Source: Pseudomonas proteolytica (lineage in GTDB: Bacteria > Pseudomonadota > Gammaproteobacteria > Pseudomonadales > Pseudomonadaceae). Taken from it: DNA of 64,000 nt. This document shows positions 51,912 through 61,149 of this stretch, in pieces. The stretch covers positions 1 through 64,000 of the forward strand of contig NZ_VFEV01000014.1 in NCBI RefSeq assembly GCF_007858275.1, written 5' to 3'. The notes beneath the pieces are model-generated. The model saw nothing but the letters and a program-made list of their open reading frames with translations. It did no database searches and was not told the origin of the DNA. The position numbers and the translations under genes were made by a program. Position 1 is the stretch's first letter; each line of letters opens with the position of its first letter.

Positions 51912-53258
51912 TCACCACTGTGCCCGATGCGCGCCCAATTCCCCGGCCGGCAAGTCCCATTGCAGCGGTGTCCCGGTAATAGTGACCGGGGCCAGCAAAC
52001 GATGTGCCGGCCCCCAGGCCGTCTGTTCCACCAGCAGCCCCTGATCAGCGGGTTGTTCTTCACGCAATGCGGGCTGCTTGCCGTGTCCCGCCTCAACCAA
52101 CAATTTTGCCGTACGCGCCAGCGACAGCCGTGCCGAACCTGCGTGCCCGCTGTTCAAGCGCTGGGCCAAGGCCTGTATCGCACTGGCGGCCATCAGGTAG
52201 CCGGTAGCATGGTCCAGAGCCTGCACCGGCAGCGGCACGGGTTGATCCACCTGTTTGCTCTGCATACCGGCGTGGGCGATGCCGCTGCTCATCTGCACCA
52301 GGCTGTCGAAGCCCCGGCGATTGCGCCACGGGCCGCTCCAGCCGTAGGCGTTAAGGCTGACGTCGATCAGGCCAGGGGCAATCTGCTGCAGTGCGGTTGC
52401 GTTGTAACCCAGGTGTTCCAGCGCATCTGCCCGATAACCGTGAAGCAGAATGTCGGCATCCCTGAGCAGGTTTTCGAATAGTTGCCGGTCGTTGGCGTGT
52501 TTAAGGTCAAGGCGCGCGCAGCGCTTGCCCAGGGTCATTTCCGGGACGACCCCGGGTTCGTTCCAGCCAGGGGCGTCGATGCGCAATACGTCGGCACCCA
52601 GGCCTGCAAGAAAACGACTGGCCACGGGGCCGGCCAGGACGCGGGTCAGGTCCAGGACCTTGACCCCCGCCAGCGGGCGCGCAACGCTGCCGAGCCAGCG
52701 GCTTTTGCCGCGCGCGTCGAAGCGCTCCCATGCGATCAGGGGTTCCTGATTGACCGCCAACCCTTGTGGATGGGCCTGCCACTCCTGCCAGGTGCGCATC
52801 TGCGCCGCGCAGCCGGCTTCGTCGACTATCGCTTGTTCAAGCTCGCCAGCGTTCCACTGGGCGACCTTGAGGGCCATTGCCGTCCGCTGCGCCGCCTGTC
52901 CGAGTACTCGCTCGGCGGCGGCGCGATGGTGTGGGGCGTTGGTGTGCAGGCGAATCCAGCCATCGGCGCAGGCGTAGTCGCCGGCAATCGGGTCCCATAA
53001 TGGCGGAACGCTCCAGCCCAGCGGGCGCAGGGAGCTGGAGAACCAGAACGAGGCCAGGCGCCGGTCGACGCTGACCATAGGCAAGCGCGCGGTCTGTTGT
53101 TCAAGCAGGCGGGCCACTGCCTGACCCGCCGCACCCATGCTGGCGCAGGCCAACTCGGTGACGGCGAAGGCCGACGGCAGGGCACCGGCCTCTGTGGTCG
53201 CCAGCGGTGCGGCCGGCAGATCGAGTGCAAGTTGGATCGATGTGAGCAGATCAGTCAT
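51912..53258 (-). CDS. CoA transferase, CaiB/BaiF family (class III)
   Basis: A 448-residue protein. Residues about 185-400 carry the family core: LAGVKVLDLTRVLAGPVASRFLAGLGADVLRI (split here: VKVLDLTRVLAGPVASR), GKRCARLDL, ADILLHGYRADALEHLGY, WRNRRGFDSLVQMSSGI. The N-terminal 185 residues form an extra region of CaiB fold that seems to be a reduced first half. Substrates are unknown. It stands alone between a REPIN and the Cpx-like kinase gene, which reads the same way 40 bases upstream. Confidence 0.85.
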   Translation of the reverse strand: MTDLLTSIQLALDLPAAPLATTEAGALPSAFAVTELACASMGAAGQAVARLLEQQTARLPMVSVDRRLASFWFSSSLRPLGWSVPPLWDPIAGDYACADGWIRLHTNAPHHRAAAERVLGQAAQRTAMALKVAQWNAGELEQAIVDEAGCAAQMRTWQEWQAHPQGLAVNQEPLIAWERFDARGKSRWLGSVARPLAGVKVLDLTRVLAGPVASRFLAGLGADVLRIDAPGWNEPGVVPEMTLGKRCARLDLKHANDRQLFENLLRDADILLHGYRADALEHLGYNATALQQIAPGLIDVSLNAYGWSGPWRNRRGFDSLVQMSSGIAHAGMQSKQVDQPVPLPVQALDHATGYLMAASAIQALAQRLNSGHAGSARLSLARTAKLLVEAGHGKQPALREEQPADQGLLVEQTAWGPAHRLLAPVTITGTPLQWDLPAGELGAHRAQW

Positions 53259-53298
53259 CAGGGGCCCTCCTTAACAGAAGGGCCATCATAGAAGATCT

Positions 53299-54642
53299 TC
53301 AGGGGTGTCCTGCAATCCCCGGTTGCAAGGGCAAGTCCAGGGTGGCGATAAAACCGCCCTCGGGGTGGTTGGCCAGGCTCAGGCTGCCGCCGTGACGCTC
53401 GGCGGCGCGCCGGGCGATGGCCAGGCCCAGGCCATGACCTTGGGCGGTTTGCCCGGGGGCACGGTAAAACGGCTCGCCCAGTTTTTGCAGGTACTCGGCA
53501 TCCACGCCCGGGCCGTGATCGCGCACGCTGATCACAATGCGTTCGCCCTCACGCTGGGCGCGCATTTCAATCGGCTGGGTGGGCGGGTTGAAGCGCTGGG
53601 CATTGCGCAACAGGTTGTCCAGCGCCCGTTCGATCATATGGGGCCAGCCCTTGAGGTTTAACGCCGGGTCGGCGTGAAGCCGGACCTCCTGGTCCGGGGC
53701 GCCGAGTTGGGCGTCCTTTTGCAGGGTCTCGAGCAGCCTATTGAGGTCGATGTCTTCGGCGCTGGCGTTGTCGGCGTCGACTCGCGCCAGTACCAGGATC
53801 TCGCTGATCAGGGCTTCGAGGCGGTCACATTCCAGGGTCAGGCGCGGCCAGAGCTTTTCCCGTGCCTCGGGGGTGGCCCGTTCCGCCAGGGCCAGGGCGA
53901 TCCGCAGGCGGGCCAGGGGCGAGCGCAGCTCATGGGAGACGTCGCGCAGCAGTTGCCGCTGGCTGCCGATCAGGCTTTGCAGGCGCGCGCCCATGCGGTT
54001 GAAGTCGGTGGCCAGCACGCCAAACTCATCGCGCCGGTCGGCCAGGCGCGCCAGGCTGTTTTGCTGGTACGTGGTCTGCCCCAGATCATGCACCGCGCCG
54101 CGCAGGCGGCTCAAAGGCCGCGTGATCGACAGGGTCACCAGCAGGCTGAAAAGGGTCAGCACCACCAGCGCAATCGCCAAGGCGCTCAATGGCCAGAGCA
54201 GGCTGCTGCGGTGCCAGGCATCCAGCTCCGGCAGGGCAATGCGGTAGATCAGCAGGTAGGTATCGCCGGTCTTCTCGCTGGTGTATTCGGCCGTCAGGCG
54301 ACGCCAGGGCAGCCGGCCCTCGTGGCTCTCATGCTGTCGCGCTTCGAAGGCGGCGGCACGGCGCGGGAAGGTGCCACGTACCACCGGGTCGCCGCTTTCG
54401 TTGAGCACTTGCACATCGACGTGGTATTGGCGCTTGCGCTGTTGCAACAAGTCCTGGGCCGCATCCTCGCCTTGGGTTTCGTAGCGCTGGGTCCATTCCT
54501 CGGCCAGGTTACTGAGGCCAGGGTGGCGGCTGAGAATCCAGGCATCCTGGTTGAGCATATGCCCAAGCAGGATCGACAGCCCGGCAACCAGGGCGATGGC
54601 CAGCCAAAAACTGGCAAGGATGCGCCAGAAGAGTGAACGCAC
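53299..54642 (-). CDS. CpxA-like sensor histidine kinase
   Basis: A 447-residue inner-membrane kinase with two helices (about 8-29 and 148-172), a CpxA-like periplasmic domain of about 118 residues between them, HAMP (about 172-225), the H box RDVSHELRSPLARLRIAL with His238, and an ATPase domain with NLLRNAQRF, DHGPGV and GHGLGLAIA. In P. aeruginosa the same gene order (CpxR-like, LTxxQ protein, CpxA-like) is known. It probably phosphorylates the regulator at 55329-56006 in response to envelope stress. Confidence 0.9.
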   Translation of the reverse strand: MRSLFWRILASFWLAIALVAGLSILLGHMLNQDAWILSRHPGLSNLAEEWTQRYETQGEDAAQDLLQQRKRQYHVDVQVLNESGDPVVRGTFPRRAAAFEARQHESHEGRLPWRRLTAEYTSEKTGDTYLLIYRIALPELDAWHRSSLLWPLSALAIALVVLTLFSLLVTLSITRPLSRLRGAVHDLGQTTYQQNSLARLADRRDEFGVLATDFNRMGARLQSLIGSQRQLLRDVSHELRSPLARLRIALALAERATPEAREKLWPRLTLECDRLEALISEILVLARVDADNASAEDIDLNRLLETLQKDAQLGAPDQEVRLHADPALNLKGWPHMIERALDNLLRNAQRFNPPTQPIEMRAQREGERIVISVRDHGPGVDAEYLQKLGEPFYRAPGQTAQGHGLGLAIARRAAERHGGSLSLANHPEGGFIATLDLPLQPGIAGHP

Positions 54643-54658
54643 AGGAAACCCTCAAACA

Positions 54659-54690
54659 GGAAAAGCCCAGTGGCGCGGGCCACTGGGCTG
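54659..54690 (-). terminator. Terminator between LTxxQ gene and kinase gene
   Basis: AGCCCAGTGG pairs with CCACTGGGCT and is followed on the leftward strand by four T, 17 bases after the LTxxQ gene stop. Confidence 0.75.
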
Positions 54691-54706
54691 GGAGATTGCT
54701 AACGCA

Positions 54707-55168
54707 TTATTGCGCTTTTTGCGGTTGTTGCGCTTTCCAGGCCTGGAACTGCTGCCACTCGGCCTGACGCTCGGCGCGTTTCTTCGCCATTTCGTCGAAC
54801 TTCTTCTGCTGATCAGGCTTGAGCAGGGCGCGGATATCGGCTTGGGTTTTCTGCTTGGCGGCGGCCATCTCGTCGTTCATGGCTTTCTGCTCAGCGGCCG
54901 GGAGTTTGTCCAGGTACTTTTTGACCAGTTGCTGACGACCTTCACGTTGCTCGCCCATCAACTTGCCGATCTGCTGGCGCTGTTCGCGGGTCAGGTCCAG
55001 TTGGCTGAAAGGGCCGCCTTTGCCGCGCATGCCGTGTTCACCGCCGTGGCCCGGGCCGCCCATCATATGGCCTTCTGGACCGCCCATCGGACCTGGGCCT
55101 TCTGGCATGGCCATGGCAACGGTAGGCAGGGCAGCAGCGAACATCAGAGCGATAAGGGTCTTGCGCAT
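54707..55168 (-). CDS. Spy/CpxP-like LTxxQ periplasmic protein
   Basis: A 153-residue exported protein: signal peptide (residues 1-20, ending VAMA), a Gly/Met/His-rich segment (about 22-48: PEGPGPMGGPEGHMMGGPG) that could bind metal, then helices with LTREQ and LKPDQ, the two LTxxQ-type motifs of Spy/CpxP chaperones. The family damps the Cpx kinase and protects unfolded periplasmic proteins. It lies between the regulator and kinase genes with its own terminator, so it is probably made in excess when the system is on. ATG 55168 has GGAG upstream. Confidence 0.87.
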   Translation of the reverse strand: MRKTLIALMFAAALPTVAMAMPEGPGPMGGPEGHMMGGPGHGGEHGMRGKGGPFSQLDLTREQRQQIGKLMGEQREGRQQLVKKYLDKLPAAEQKAMNDEMAAAKQKTQADIRALLKPDQQKKFDEMAKKRAERQAEWQQFQAWKAQQPQKAQ

Positions 55169-55294
55169 GGTGTTTCTCCTTGTCTCGGTTCCGGTGAGTC
55201 CGGATGTGAGTAGATTACGAGGATCAAGGTCAGCGGCGGTCAGGGGAGGGTAAAGCTTGGGTAAAGACGGGTTGGGTGGGGGCTTACAAAACAG

Positions 55295-55320
55295 GTAAGA
55301 GCCGGCAAGCCGGCTCCTAC
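55295..55320. repeat. Short REP-like palindrome
   Basis: GTAAGAGCCGGC and GCCGGCTCCTAC form an imperfect stem around AA, just after the response regulator stop. Confidence 0.6.
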
Positions 55321-55328
55321 AGGGGATT

Positions 55329-56006
55329 TCAGGGGGTGTAATAGTAGCCACGGCTGCGCAGGGCGACGATCCGCGGGCGGCCGTCGGCATGCGGGCCGAT
55401 TTTCTTGCGCAGGTTGCTGACGTGCATGTCCAGGCTGCGGTCATACAGGGTCAGCTTGCGGCCCAGGGCAATCTGCGCCAGTTCCTGCTTGTCCAGCGGC
55501 TCGCCCGGTTGGCGCAGCAAGGCTTCCAGCAGGCGGCTTTCGGACAGGGTGAGGGTCAGTTCCTGATGGTCGATGATCACCACGCCGCGCACCGGGCTGA
55601 AGCACAGGTCGCCCAGTTCCAGTTGGGTCGACACAGCCGTCGGATGGCTGCGGCGCAACACCGCCCGTAGGCGGGCGGTCAGTTCGCGGGGGTCGCAGGG
55701 CTTGGCCAGGTAGTCATCGGCGCCCAGCTCCAGGCCGAGGATCCGGTCCAGGGGCTCGCCCCGTGCCGAGAGCATCAGCACCGGCAGTTCCGGGTGGTCG
55801 GCGCGCAATTGCTTGAGCAGCTCCAGGCCGCTGCCGTCGGGCAGCATCACGTCCAGCACCACGGCCGCCGGCGCGGCGTCGGCCAAGGCCTTGCGGGCGC
55901 TCACGCCGTCATGGCAAGCGCGCACCTGGAAACCTTCCTGGCTCAACCAACTGGTCAGCAGCTCACAGAGCTCCTGGTCATCATCTATCAGTAACAGCTC
56001 GCTCAT
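55329..56006 (-). CDS. CpxR/OmpR-like response regulator
   Basis: A 225-residue regulator: receiver domain with acidic pocket (IDDD, residues 7-10), phospho-acceptor Asp52 in VVLDVMLP and Lys102 region YLAKP, followed by a winged-helix DNA-binding domain (LTLSESRLLEALLRQPGE then LDMHVSNLRKKIGPHADG). It pairs with the kinase downstream and probably drives the LTxxQ gene. The next upstream gene ends 7 bases before its start. Confidence 0.92.
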   Translation of the reverse strand: MSELLLIDDDQELCELLTSWLSQEGFQVRACHDGVSARKALADAAPAAVVLDVMLPDGSGLELLKQLRADHPELPVLMLSARGEPLDRILGLELGADDYLAKPCDPRELTARLRAVLRRSHPTAVSTQLELGDLCFSPVRGVVIIDHQELTLTLSESRLLEALLRQPGEPLDKQELAQIALGRKLTLYDRSLDMHVSNLRKKIGPHADGRPRIVALRSRGYYYTP

Positions 56007-56013
56007 GACTCAC

Positions 56014-56421
56014 TCAATTTAGCCATTGTCGACGGCGCCGATGCCCGCCACTGGCGAAGATACCGCACAGCAGGGCAACCAGCGCAACTCCTGCGCCAAT
56101 CACGAACCATTGCTGCTGGTCGGTGAGCCAGCGGGGCAGGGTGCTGCCTTGTGCGTCCTTGAGTTGCTGGGCCAGGCGCTGGTTCTCCTGGCGCAAGCGG
56201 CTCAATTGCGCACTCTCGCGGGCGGCATCGGCAGTTTGCAATTGTTTGCTCAGTTCTTCGCGCAGGCGTTCGCTTTCTTTCAAGCGTTGCTGCAACTCGG
56301 TGATCTGGCTGCCGGCACTCAAGGACAGGGGCGTAGAACTGCCGGTGTTCGAGGTTTCTTCAGCCTGGGCCGTGGCCCCGATCGTTAACACTGCCAACAG
56401 ACACAACTGACTTAAGCGCAT
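56014..56421 (-). CDS. Exported coiled-coil protein with C-terminal membrane anchor
   Basis: A 135-residue protein: signal peptide (about 1-21, ending GATAQA), a coiled coil (about 40-92, ITELQQRLKESERLREELSK), one membrane helix (about 105-127) and a basic cytoplasmic tail GGHRRRRQWLN. The layout is like the C-terminal half of YgiM/TIGR04211 SH3 proteins, but the SH3 domain is absent. ATG 56421 has AGGAG eight bases upstream. It lies directly before the response regulator gene and may share its transcript. Function unknown. Confidence 0.78.
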   Translation of the reverse strand: MRLSQLCLLAVLTIGATAQAEETSNTGSSTPLSLSAGSQITELQQRLKESERLREELSKQLQTADAARESAQLSRLRQENQRLAQQLKDAQGSTLPRWLTDQQQWFVIGAGVALVALLCGIFASGGHRRRRQWLN

Positions 56422-56527
56422 CGGAACTCCTGATTCCACACGAATATTCAGAACGTTGTCGGCAGGTTACCGAGAATAATGAGCGATCAGGCGTTTGCCG
56501 AACCCAATAGGTTCAGCGCCACCCGGA

Positions 56528-56827
56528 TCAAGGCAGGACTTGCTTGAAGGGTTTGATCACGACATCGGCATACACACCGGCCGCTACATACGGGTCGGCC
56601 TTGGCCCAGGCTTGGGCATCGGCCAGGGACGCGAACTCGGCAACGATCAGGCTGCCGGTGAAGCCGGCTTCTCCCGGGTCATTGCTGTCGACTGCCGGGT
56701 GCGGGCCGGCGAGCACGATGCGTCCTTCGGCTTGCAGCGCCTTGAGGCGTTCCACGTGGGCCGGGCGCACAGCCAGGCGCTTTTCCAGGGAGTTGGCGAC
56801 GTCGGTGGCAATGATTGCGTAGAGCAT
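56528..56827 (-). CDS. YciI family protein
   Basis: A 99-residue dimeric alpha+beta barrel protein starting [20 protein letters not shown], with the conserved His-Asp pair region ([21 protein letters not shown]). YciI relatives resemble muconolactone isomerase/dehydrochlorinases; the function is unknown. Its ATG overlaps no gene but lies two bases after yciB, so the two form an operon (yciB-yciI), as in many gamma-proteobacteria. Confidence 0.92.
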   Translation of the reverse strand: MLYAIIATDVANSLEKRLAVRPAHVERLKALQAEGRIVLAGPHPAVDSNDPGEAGFTGSLIVAEFASLADAQAWAKADPYVAAGVYADVVIKPFKQVLP

Positions 56828-56828
56828 G

Positions 56829-57425
56829 TCAGTCCTCGGTTTTTGGCGTGGTGGAGTCGGTGTCGTGCAGGTGGCGCGACAGGTAGATGCCCTGGGCAAC
56901 CAGGAATACCACGGTCATGCCCAGGCTGCCGAACACCTTGAAGTCGACCCAGTAGCTCTGGAAGGTAAAGGCCACGAACAGGTTGGCCGCGCCACAGAAC
57001 AGGAAAAACAGGATCCAGGCGATGTTCAGGCGGATCCAGATCGGCTCCGGCAGGCTCAGGGCATGGCCCATGATCCGCTTGATCAACAGGCGGTCGCCAA
57101 TGAAGTGGCTGCCGATAAAGGCCAGGGCGAAGAGCCAGTTGACCACCGGGGCTTTCCATTTAAGGAAGGTTTCGCTGTGGAAGGCCAGGGTCAGGCCGCC
57201 AAAGACCAGGCAGGCGATGAGGGTCAGCCATTGGCTTTTTTCCAGCTTGCGCTGGGAGATGAAGATCGCGCCGTAGACCACCAGGGAACTGATGATCAGC
57301 ACCGCCGTGGCGCTGTAGATGCCGCCGAACGACAGCTCATGGCCGCCGATATCCAAGACCCGTGGGTCGGTTTTGAAGACAATGAAAAACAGCAACAGCG
57401 GGATGAAGTCGATGAATTGTTTCAC
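56829..57425 (-). CDS. yciB: YciB/IspZ, inner-membrane septation protein A
   Basis: A 198-residue membrane protein with five or six helices, beginning [17 protein letters not shown], and the conserved [19 protein letters not shown]. In E. coli and Shigella YciB affects septation and envelope synthesis. The start is the GTG at 57425, where the family begins; an ATG at 57464 would add 13 residues. It is divergent from the PHP gene. Confidence 0.92.
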   Translation of the reverse strand: MKQFIDFIPLLLFFIVFKTDPRVLDIGGHELSFGGIYSATAVLIISSLVVYGAIFISQRKLEKSQWLTLIACLVFGGLTLAFHSETFLKWKAPVVNWLFALAFIGSHFIGDRLLIKRIMGHALSLPEPIWIRLNIAWILFFLFCGAANLFVAFTFQSYWVDFKVFGSLGMTVVFLVAQGIYLSRHLHDTDSTTPKTED

Positions 57426-57512
57426 AGTAAGAGCCAGAAGCTGGATGTGGCGGCATAATAACAAACATCCTTGGTTGCGATAGCGCCAGCTGACTTGAGG
57501 TTACACACTCCC

Positions 57513-58376
57513 GTGAATGTTGATTTGCACTGCCACAGCACGGCCTCCGACGGCGCCCTGGCGCCCGCGGTACTGGTTGCGCGTGCGTTTGAAAAAGGCG
57601 TGCGAGTCCTGTCGCTGACCGATCACGACACCCTCGAAGGCCTGGACGAGGCGCGCAGCGCCGCCACGGCACTGGGGATGCATCTGGTCAATGGCGTCGA
57701 ACTGTCCTGCACCTGGGGCGGGGCGACCATTCATGTACTGGGCTACGGTTTCGACGTCAACGCCCCGCCATTGGTGGCGGCCATTGCCAGTTTGCACGAT
57801 GGCCGCTGGCTGCGGTCCGAAGAAATAAGCCGCAAACTGGCGCTCAAAGGCATGCCCAACGCCCTGGAGGGCGCCCGTGCCATCCAGCAGGAGCTGGGCG
57901 ACAGCGGCAACGCGCCGGCCCGTCCGCATTTTGCCGACTGGATGGTGCGCGCAGGCTACGTCAAGGATCGCGCCGAAGCGTTCCGCAAATGGCTGGGCGC
58001 CGGCAAGCTGGGGGACGTGAAGTTGCACTGGCCGACCCTCGAAGACACCGTGGCTACCCTGCGCGCTTCGGGGGCCTGGGTCAGCCTGGCGCATCCCTGG
58101 CACTATGATTTCACCCGCAGTAAACGCCGCAAGCTGATAGGCGACTATATTCAAGCAGGTGGCCACGCCATCGAAGTGGTCAATGGGCATCAACCCGCCG
58201 AACAGGTTGGCAGCCTGGCGATTCTTGCCCGTGAATTTGGGCTGCTGGTCAGCGCCGGCAGTGATTTCCATGGCCCAGGCGGCTGGTCGGAGATCGGCGA
58301 ATACCGCCCGGTCCCGGAAGACTTGCCGCTCCTGTGGGGGCGATTCAAGCATGACCCCATTACCGCCACCGTCTGA
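57513..58376 (+). CDS. PHP domain phosphoesterase (RnaAM/TrpH family)
   Basis: A 287-residue metal-dependent enzyme. Metal ligands are visible in VDLHCHSTASDG, LTDHDTLEGL, AHPWHY and GSDFHG. E. coli RNase AM (YciV) of this family removes nucleotides 5'-3' from short RNAs and 3',5'-bisphosphates (pAp), and matures the 5' ends of rRNA. The GTG at 57513 begins exactly at the family start NVDLHCHS. A YciO gene follows after 13 bases, the same neighbours as in E. coli. Confidence 0.9.
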   Translation: MNVDLHCHSTASDGALAPAVLVARAFEKGVRVLSLTDHDTLEGLDEARSAATALGMHLVNGVELSCTWGGATIHVLGYGFDVNAPPLVAAIASLHDGRWLRSEEISRKLALKGMPNALEGARAIQQELGDSGNAPARPHFADWMVRAGYVKDRAEAFRKWLGAGKLGDVKLHWPTLEDTVATLRASGAWVSLAHPWHYDFTRSKRRKLIGDYIQAGGHAIEVVNGHQPAEQVGSLAILAREFGLLVSAGSDFHGPGGWSEIGEYRPVPEDLPLLWGRFKHDPITATV

Positions 58377-58389
58377 ACAGGTAGAAAAC

Positions 58390-59019
58390 GTGAGTCAATT
58401 TTTCCAGATTCATCCGGAAAACCCGCAAGCGCGGCTGATCAAGCAGGCCGTGGAGATCATCCGTGCCGGTGGCGTGGTGATCTACCCCACGGACTCCTCC
58501 TACGCCATTGGTTGTCAGATCGGCGACAAGAATGCGGTGGAGCGCGTAAGACGCCTGCGCGACCTGGATAAGAACCACAACTTCGCGCTGATCTGTAGCG
58601 ACTTGTCGCAACTGGGTCTGTTCGCCAAGGTTGATACGGGCACTTTCCGCCTGCTCAAGGCCCATACGCCAGGGCCCTACACGTTCATCCTCAATGCCAC
58701 CCGCGAGGTGCCGCGCCTGTTGCTGCACCCGAAGAAGCGCACCATCGGCCTGCGGGTGCCGGAGCATCCCATCGCCCTGGCATTGCTGGCCGAGCTGGGT
58801 GAGCCACTGATGAGCGTGTCGCTGATCATGCCCGGAGAGTCCGAGCCGCTGTACGACCCTTATGAAATGCGCCAACTCCTGGAAAAACACGTAGACCTGA
58901 TCATCGACGGCGGCTACGGCGGCAACAAGGCGTCTACAGTGATCAACCTGGCCGACGGCGAGCCTGAGGTGGTGCGCGTCGGTTGCGGCGACCCCACGCC
59001 GTTCATGGTCGAGGCCTGA
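58390..59019 (+). CDS. YciO family protein (Sua5/YrdC fold)
   Basis: A 209-residue protein with the YrdC fold: AGGVVIYPTDSSYAIGCQIGDK, KNHNFALICSDLSQL and KRTIGLRVPEHPIALALLAE. It is the YciO branch, related to the threonylcarbamoyl-AMP synthase TsaC but usually not replacing it in tRNA t6A synthesis. The start is GTG 58390 with AGG nearby. The stop abuts the scpA ATG. Confidence 0.9.
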   Translation: MSQFFQIHPENPQARLIKQAVEIIRAGGVVIYPTDSSYAIGCQIGDKNAVERVRRLRDLDKNHNFALICSDLSQLGLFAKVDTGTFRLLKAHTPGPYTFILNATREVPRLLLHPKKRTIGLRVPEHPIALALLAELGEPLMSVSLIMPGESEPLYDPYEMRQLLEKHVDLIIDGGYGGNKASTVINLADGEPEVVRVGCGDPTPFMVEA

Positions 59020-59838
59020 ATGTCGGCCGTGGAAACCGTCGACAGCCAGGCCGGTGCCCAGCAGGAGCTGCCATTTGCCATGGTCTACGGCCAGGCGGTC
59101 ATGGAAATGCCCCTGGACTTGTACATCCCGCCGGATGCCCTGGAAGTCTTCCTTGAGGCCTTCGAGGGGCCGCTGGACTTGTTGCTGTACCTGATCCGCA
59201 AACAGAACATCAATATCCTCGATATCCCGGTGGCAGAAATCACCCGCCAGTACATGGGCTATGTCGAGTTGATGCAGTCGGTGCGCCTGGAACTGGCCGC
59301 CGAATACCTGGTGATGGCTGCGATGCTGGCCGAGATCAAGTCGCGCATGCTGCTGCCGCGCTCGGAGACGATCGAGGCCGAAGAGGACGACCCGCGCGCC
59401 GAACTGATCCGCCGCCTGCAGGAGTACGAGCGCTTCAAGGCTGCTGCCGAAGGCATTGACGGCTTGAGCCGCGTGGGCCGTGACGTGGTGGTGCCCAAGC
59501 TGGATGCGCCGGAAGCCCGGGCGCGCAAACTGTTGCCAGATGTGAGCCTGGAAGAATTGCTGATGTCCATGGCCGAGGTGCTGCGCCGTGGCGATATGTT
59601 TGAAAGCCACCAGGTCAGCCGTGAAGCCTTGTCCACTCGCGAACGCATGAGTGATGTGCTGGAGCGCCTCAAGGGCGGTGGTTTTGTGCCGTTTGTCGAG
59701 CTGTTCACCGCTGAAGAAGGGCGCCTGGGGGTGGTGGTGACTTTTATGGCGATCCTCGAACTGGTCAAGGAGTCCTTGGTCGAGCTGGTACAGAATGAGC
59801 CTTTTGCGGCTATCCACGTGCGGGCGCGAGCCGAATAA
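59020..59838 (+). CDS. scpA: Segregation and condensation protein A (kleisin)
   Basis: A 272-residue kleisin that closes the SMC ring with ScpB. The family core FEGPLDLLLYLIRKQNINILDIPV is seen near residue 45, and the C-terminal winged helix (TAEEGRLGVVVTFMAILELVKE) near 228-250. An N-terminal extension of about 40 residues precedes the core, as in other pseudomonads. It begins directly after the yciO stop. Its SMC partner is not in the window. Confidence 0.94.
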   Translation: MSAVETVDSQAGAQQELPFAMVYGQAVMEMPLDLYIPPDALEVFLEAFEGPLDLLLYLIRKQNINILDIPVAEITRQYMGYVELMQSVRLELAAEYLVMAAMLAEIKSRMLLPRSETIEAEEDDPRAELIRRLQEYERFKAAAEGIDGLSRVGRDVVVPKLDAPEARARKLLPDVSLEELLMSMAEVLRRGDMFESHQVSREALSTRERMSDVLERLKGGGFVPFVELFTAEEGRLGVVVTFMAILELVKESLVELVQNEPFAAIHVRARAE

Positions 59839-59850
59839 CGAGCTGAATCG

Positions 59851-60777
59851 ATGAATCTGACTGAACCCCGCGAACTGGCTCCGCTGTTGGAAGCCTTCCT
59901 CTTGGCCTCGGGCAAGCCGCAATCACTGGAGCGCCTGTTCGAACTGTTTGAAGAGGCTGAGCGCCCGGAGCCGCCGGTATTCAAGAAGGCCTTGGAGATC
60001 CTGCGCAAATCCTGTGAAGGCCGGGCCTTTGAGCTGCGGGAAGTGGCCTCGGGTTACCGCCTGCAAATTCGCGAAAAGTTTTCGCCGTGGGTCGGACGCC
60101 TGTGGGAAGAGCGCCCGCAGCGTTACTCCCGGGCGATGCTGGAGACCATGGCGCTGATCGCCTATCGCCAGCCCATCACCCGTGGCGAGATCGAAGACGT
60201 ACGCGGCGTGGCGGTCAACAGTCATATCGTCAAGACGCTGCTGGAGCGCGAGTGGATCCGTATCGTCGGTTACCGCGACGTGCCGGGCAAACCGGCGATG
60301 TTTGCCACCACCAAGGTGTTTCTCGATCACTTCAACCTGAAGAACCTCGACGACCTGCCGCCATTGGCCGAATTGCGGGAGATCGAGGCCGAACCGGTGC
60401 GCGATTTCGACGATGCGCCAGTGCCGGCTGGCTTGCAGGAGCTGGCTGATGCCAGCGCCGAGCCGGAAGAGCCCAAGGACGAGACCAGTTTCCATACGCT
60501 GCTGTTGGAGCTGGACGATATGGAGCAGGGGATCAAGACCGATTTTGATGACTTGCTGCGCGATGGGGCGGCCGAGCCCGAAACGCCGGTGAACGTTGAA
60601 ACGACGCCAGCGGTCGAATCTGAACCTCTGGAAGATATCTTGGGTGTGGCGGCCGCTCGCGAAAAATTGCTGGCCGCCGTCGCCGCCCTTGAACAGCCCG
60701 AGTTGAGCGAAGAAGAAGCCGAAGCCCGGGCACTGGCCGAAGCCATCGAAAACGAACGCCGCGAATTCGAAGACTGA
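59851..60777 (+). CDS. scpB: Segregation and condensation protein B
   Basis: A 308-residue protein. Residues about 5-170 form the two winged helices of ScpB (LLEAFLLASGKPQSLERLFE; ETMALIAYRQPITRGEIEDVRGV), while about 130 further residues are an acidic, Glu-rich, probably disordered tail not present in the shorter ScpB of Bacillus. It is 12 bases behind scpA and would bind the kleisin as a dimer to help SMC load. Confidence 0.93.
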   Translation: MNLTEPRELAPLLEAFLLASGKPQSLERLFELFEEAERPEPPVFKKALEILRKSCEGRAFELREVASGYRLQIREKFSPWVGRLWEERPQRYSRAMLETMALIAYRQPITRGEIEDVRGVAVNSHIVKTLLEREWIRIVGYRDVPGKPAMFATTKVFLDHFNLKNLDDLPPLAELREIEAEPVRDFDDAPVPAGLQELADASAEPEEPKDETSFHTLLLELDDMEQGIKTDFDDLLRDGAAEPETPVNVETTPAVESEPLEDILGVAAAREKLLAAVAALEQPELSEEEAEARALAEAIENERREFED

Positions 60778-60814
60778 CAGCTCCCACAGAAAAGCCCTGT
60801 GCAGTGAGGTAGTG

Positions 60815-61006
60815 ATGAGCTCCACCAAAGACCCCTGCATCAGCATCTGCAAATTCAGCGAGGATATCTGCCTCGGCTGCGGGCGCAGCAAGCGTGAGAT
60901 CCGGTCCTGGAAGAAACTCGACAAGGTCGACAAGCGCGAGGTGCTGGCCGAAGCCGAGCTACGGCTGCTCGCCCTGGGTGCCACCGGTCGGCGGAAAAGC
61001 AAATGA
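60815..61006 (+). CDS. DUF1289 family cysteine-rich protein
   Basis: A 63-residue protein with the DUF1289 pattern DPCISICKFSEDICLGCGRSKREI: four cysteines likely binding metal. The function is unknown. ATG 60815 follows GAGG; a GTG three bases before is in frame. It comes 37 bases after scpB, in the scpA-scpB-rluB line-up conserved in pseudomonads. Confidence 0.9.
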   Translation: MSSTKDPCISICKFSEDICLGCGRSKREIRSWKKLDKVDKREVLAEAELRLLALGATGRRKSK

Positions 61007-61149
61007 GCCGGCCCATATCGACTAGTCTCTGATGCGCAATGCGCGCCATGAGCGTATGATTCGCGACCCTTCGGCGATGCGTTCGCCCAAGACCCCAGTT
61101 TCAATACCGTCAGGCCACGCCTGAATCGACACACCGGGAGGTGCTTAAG

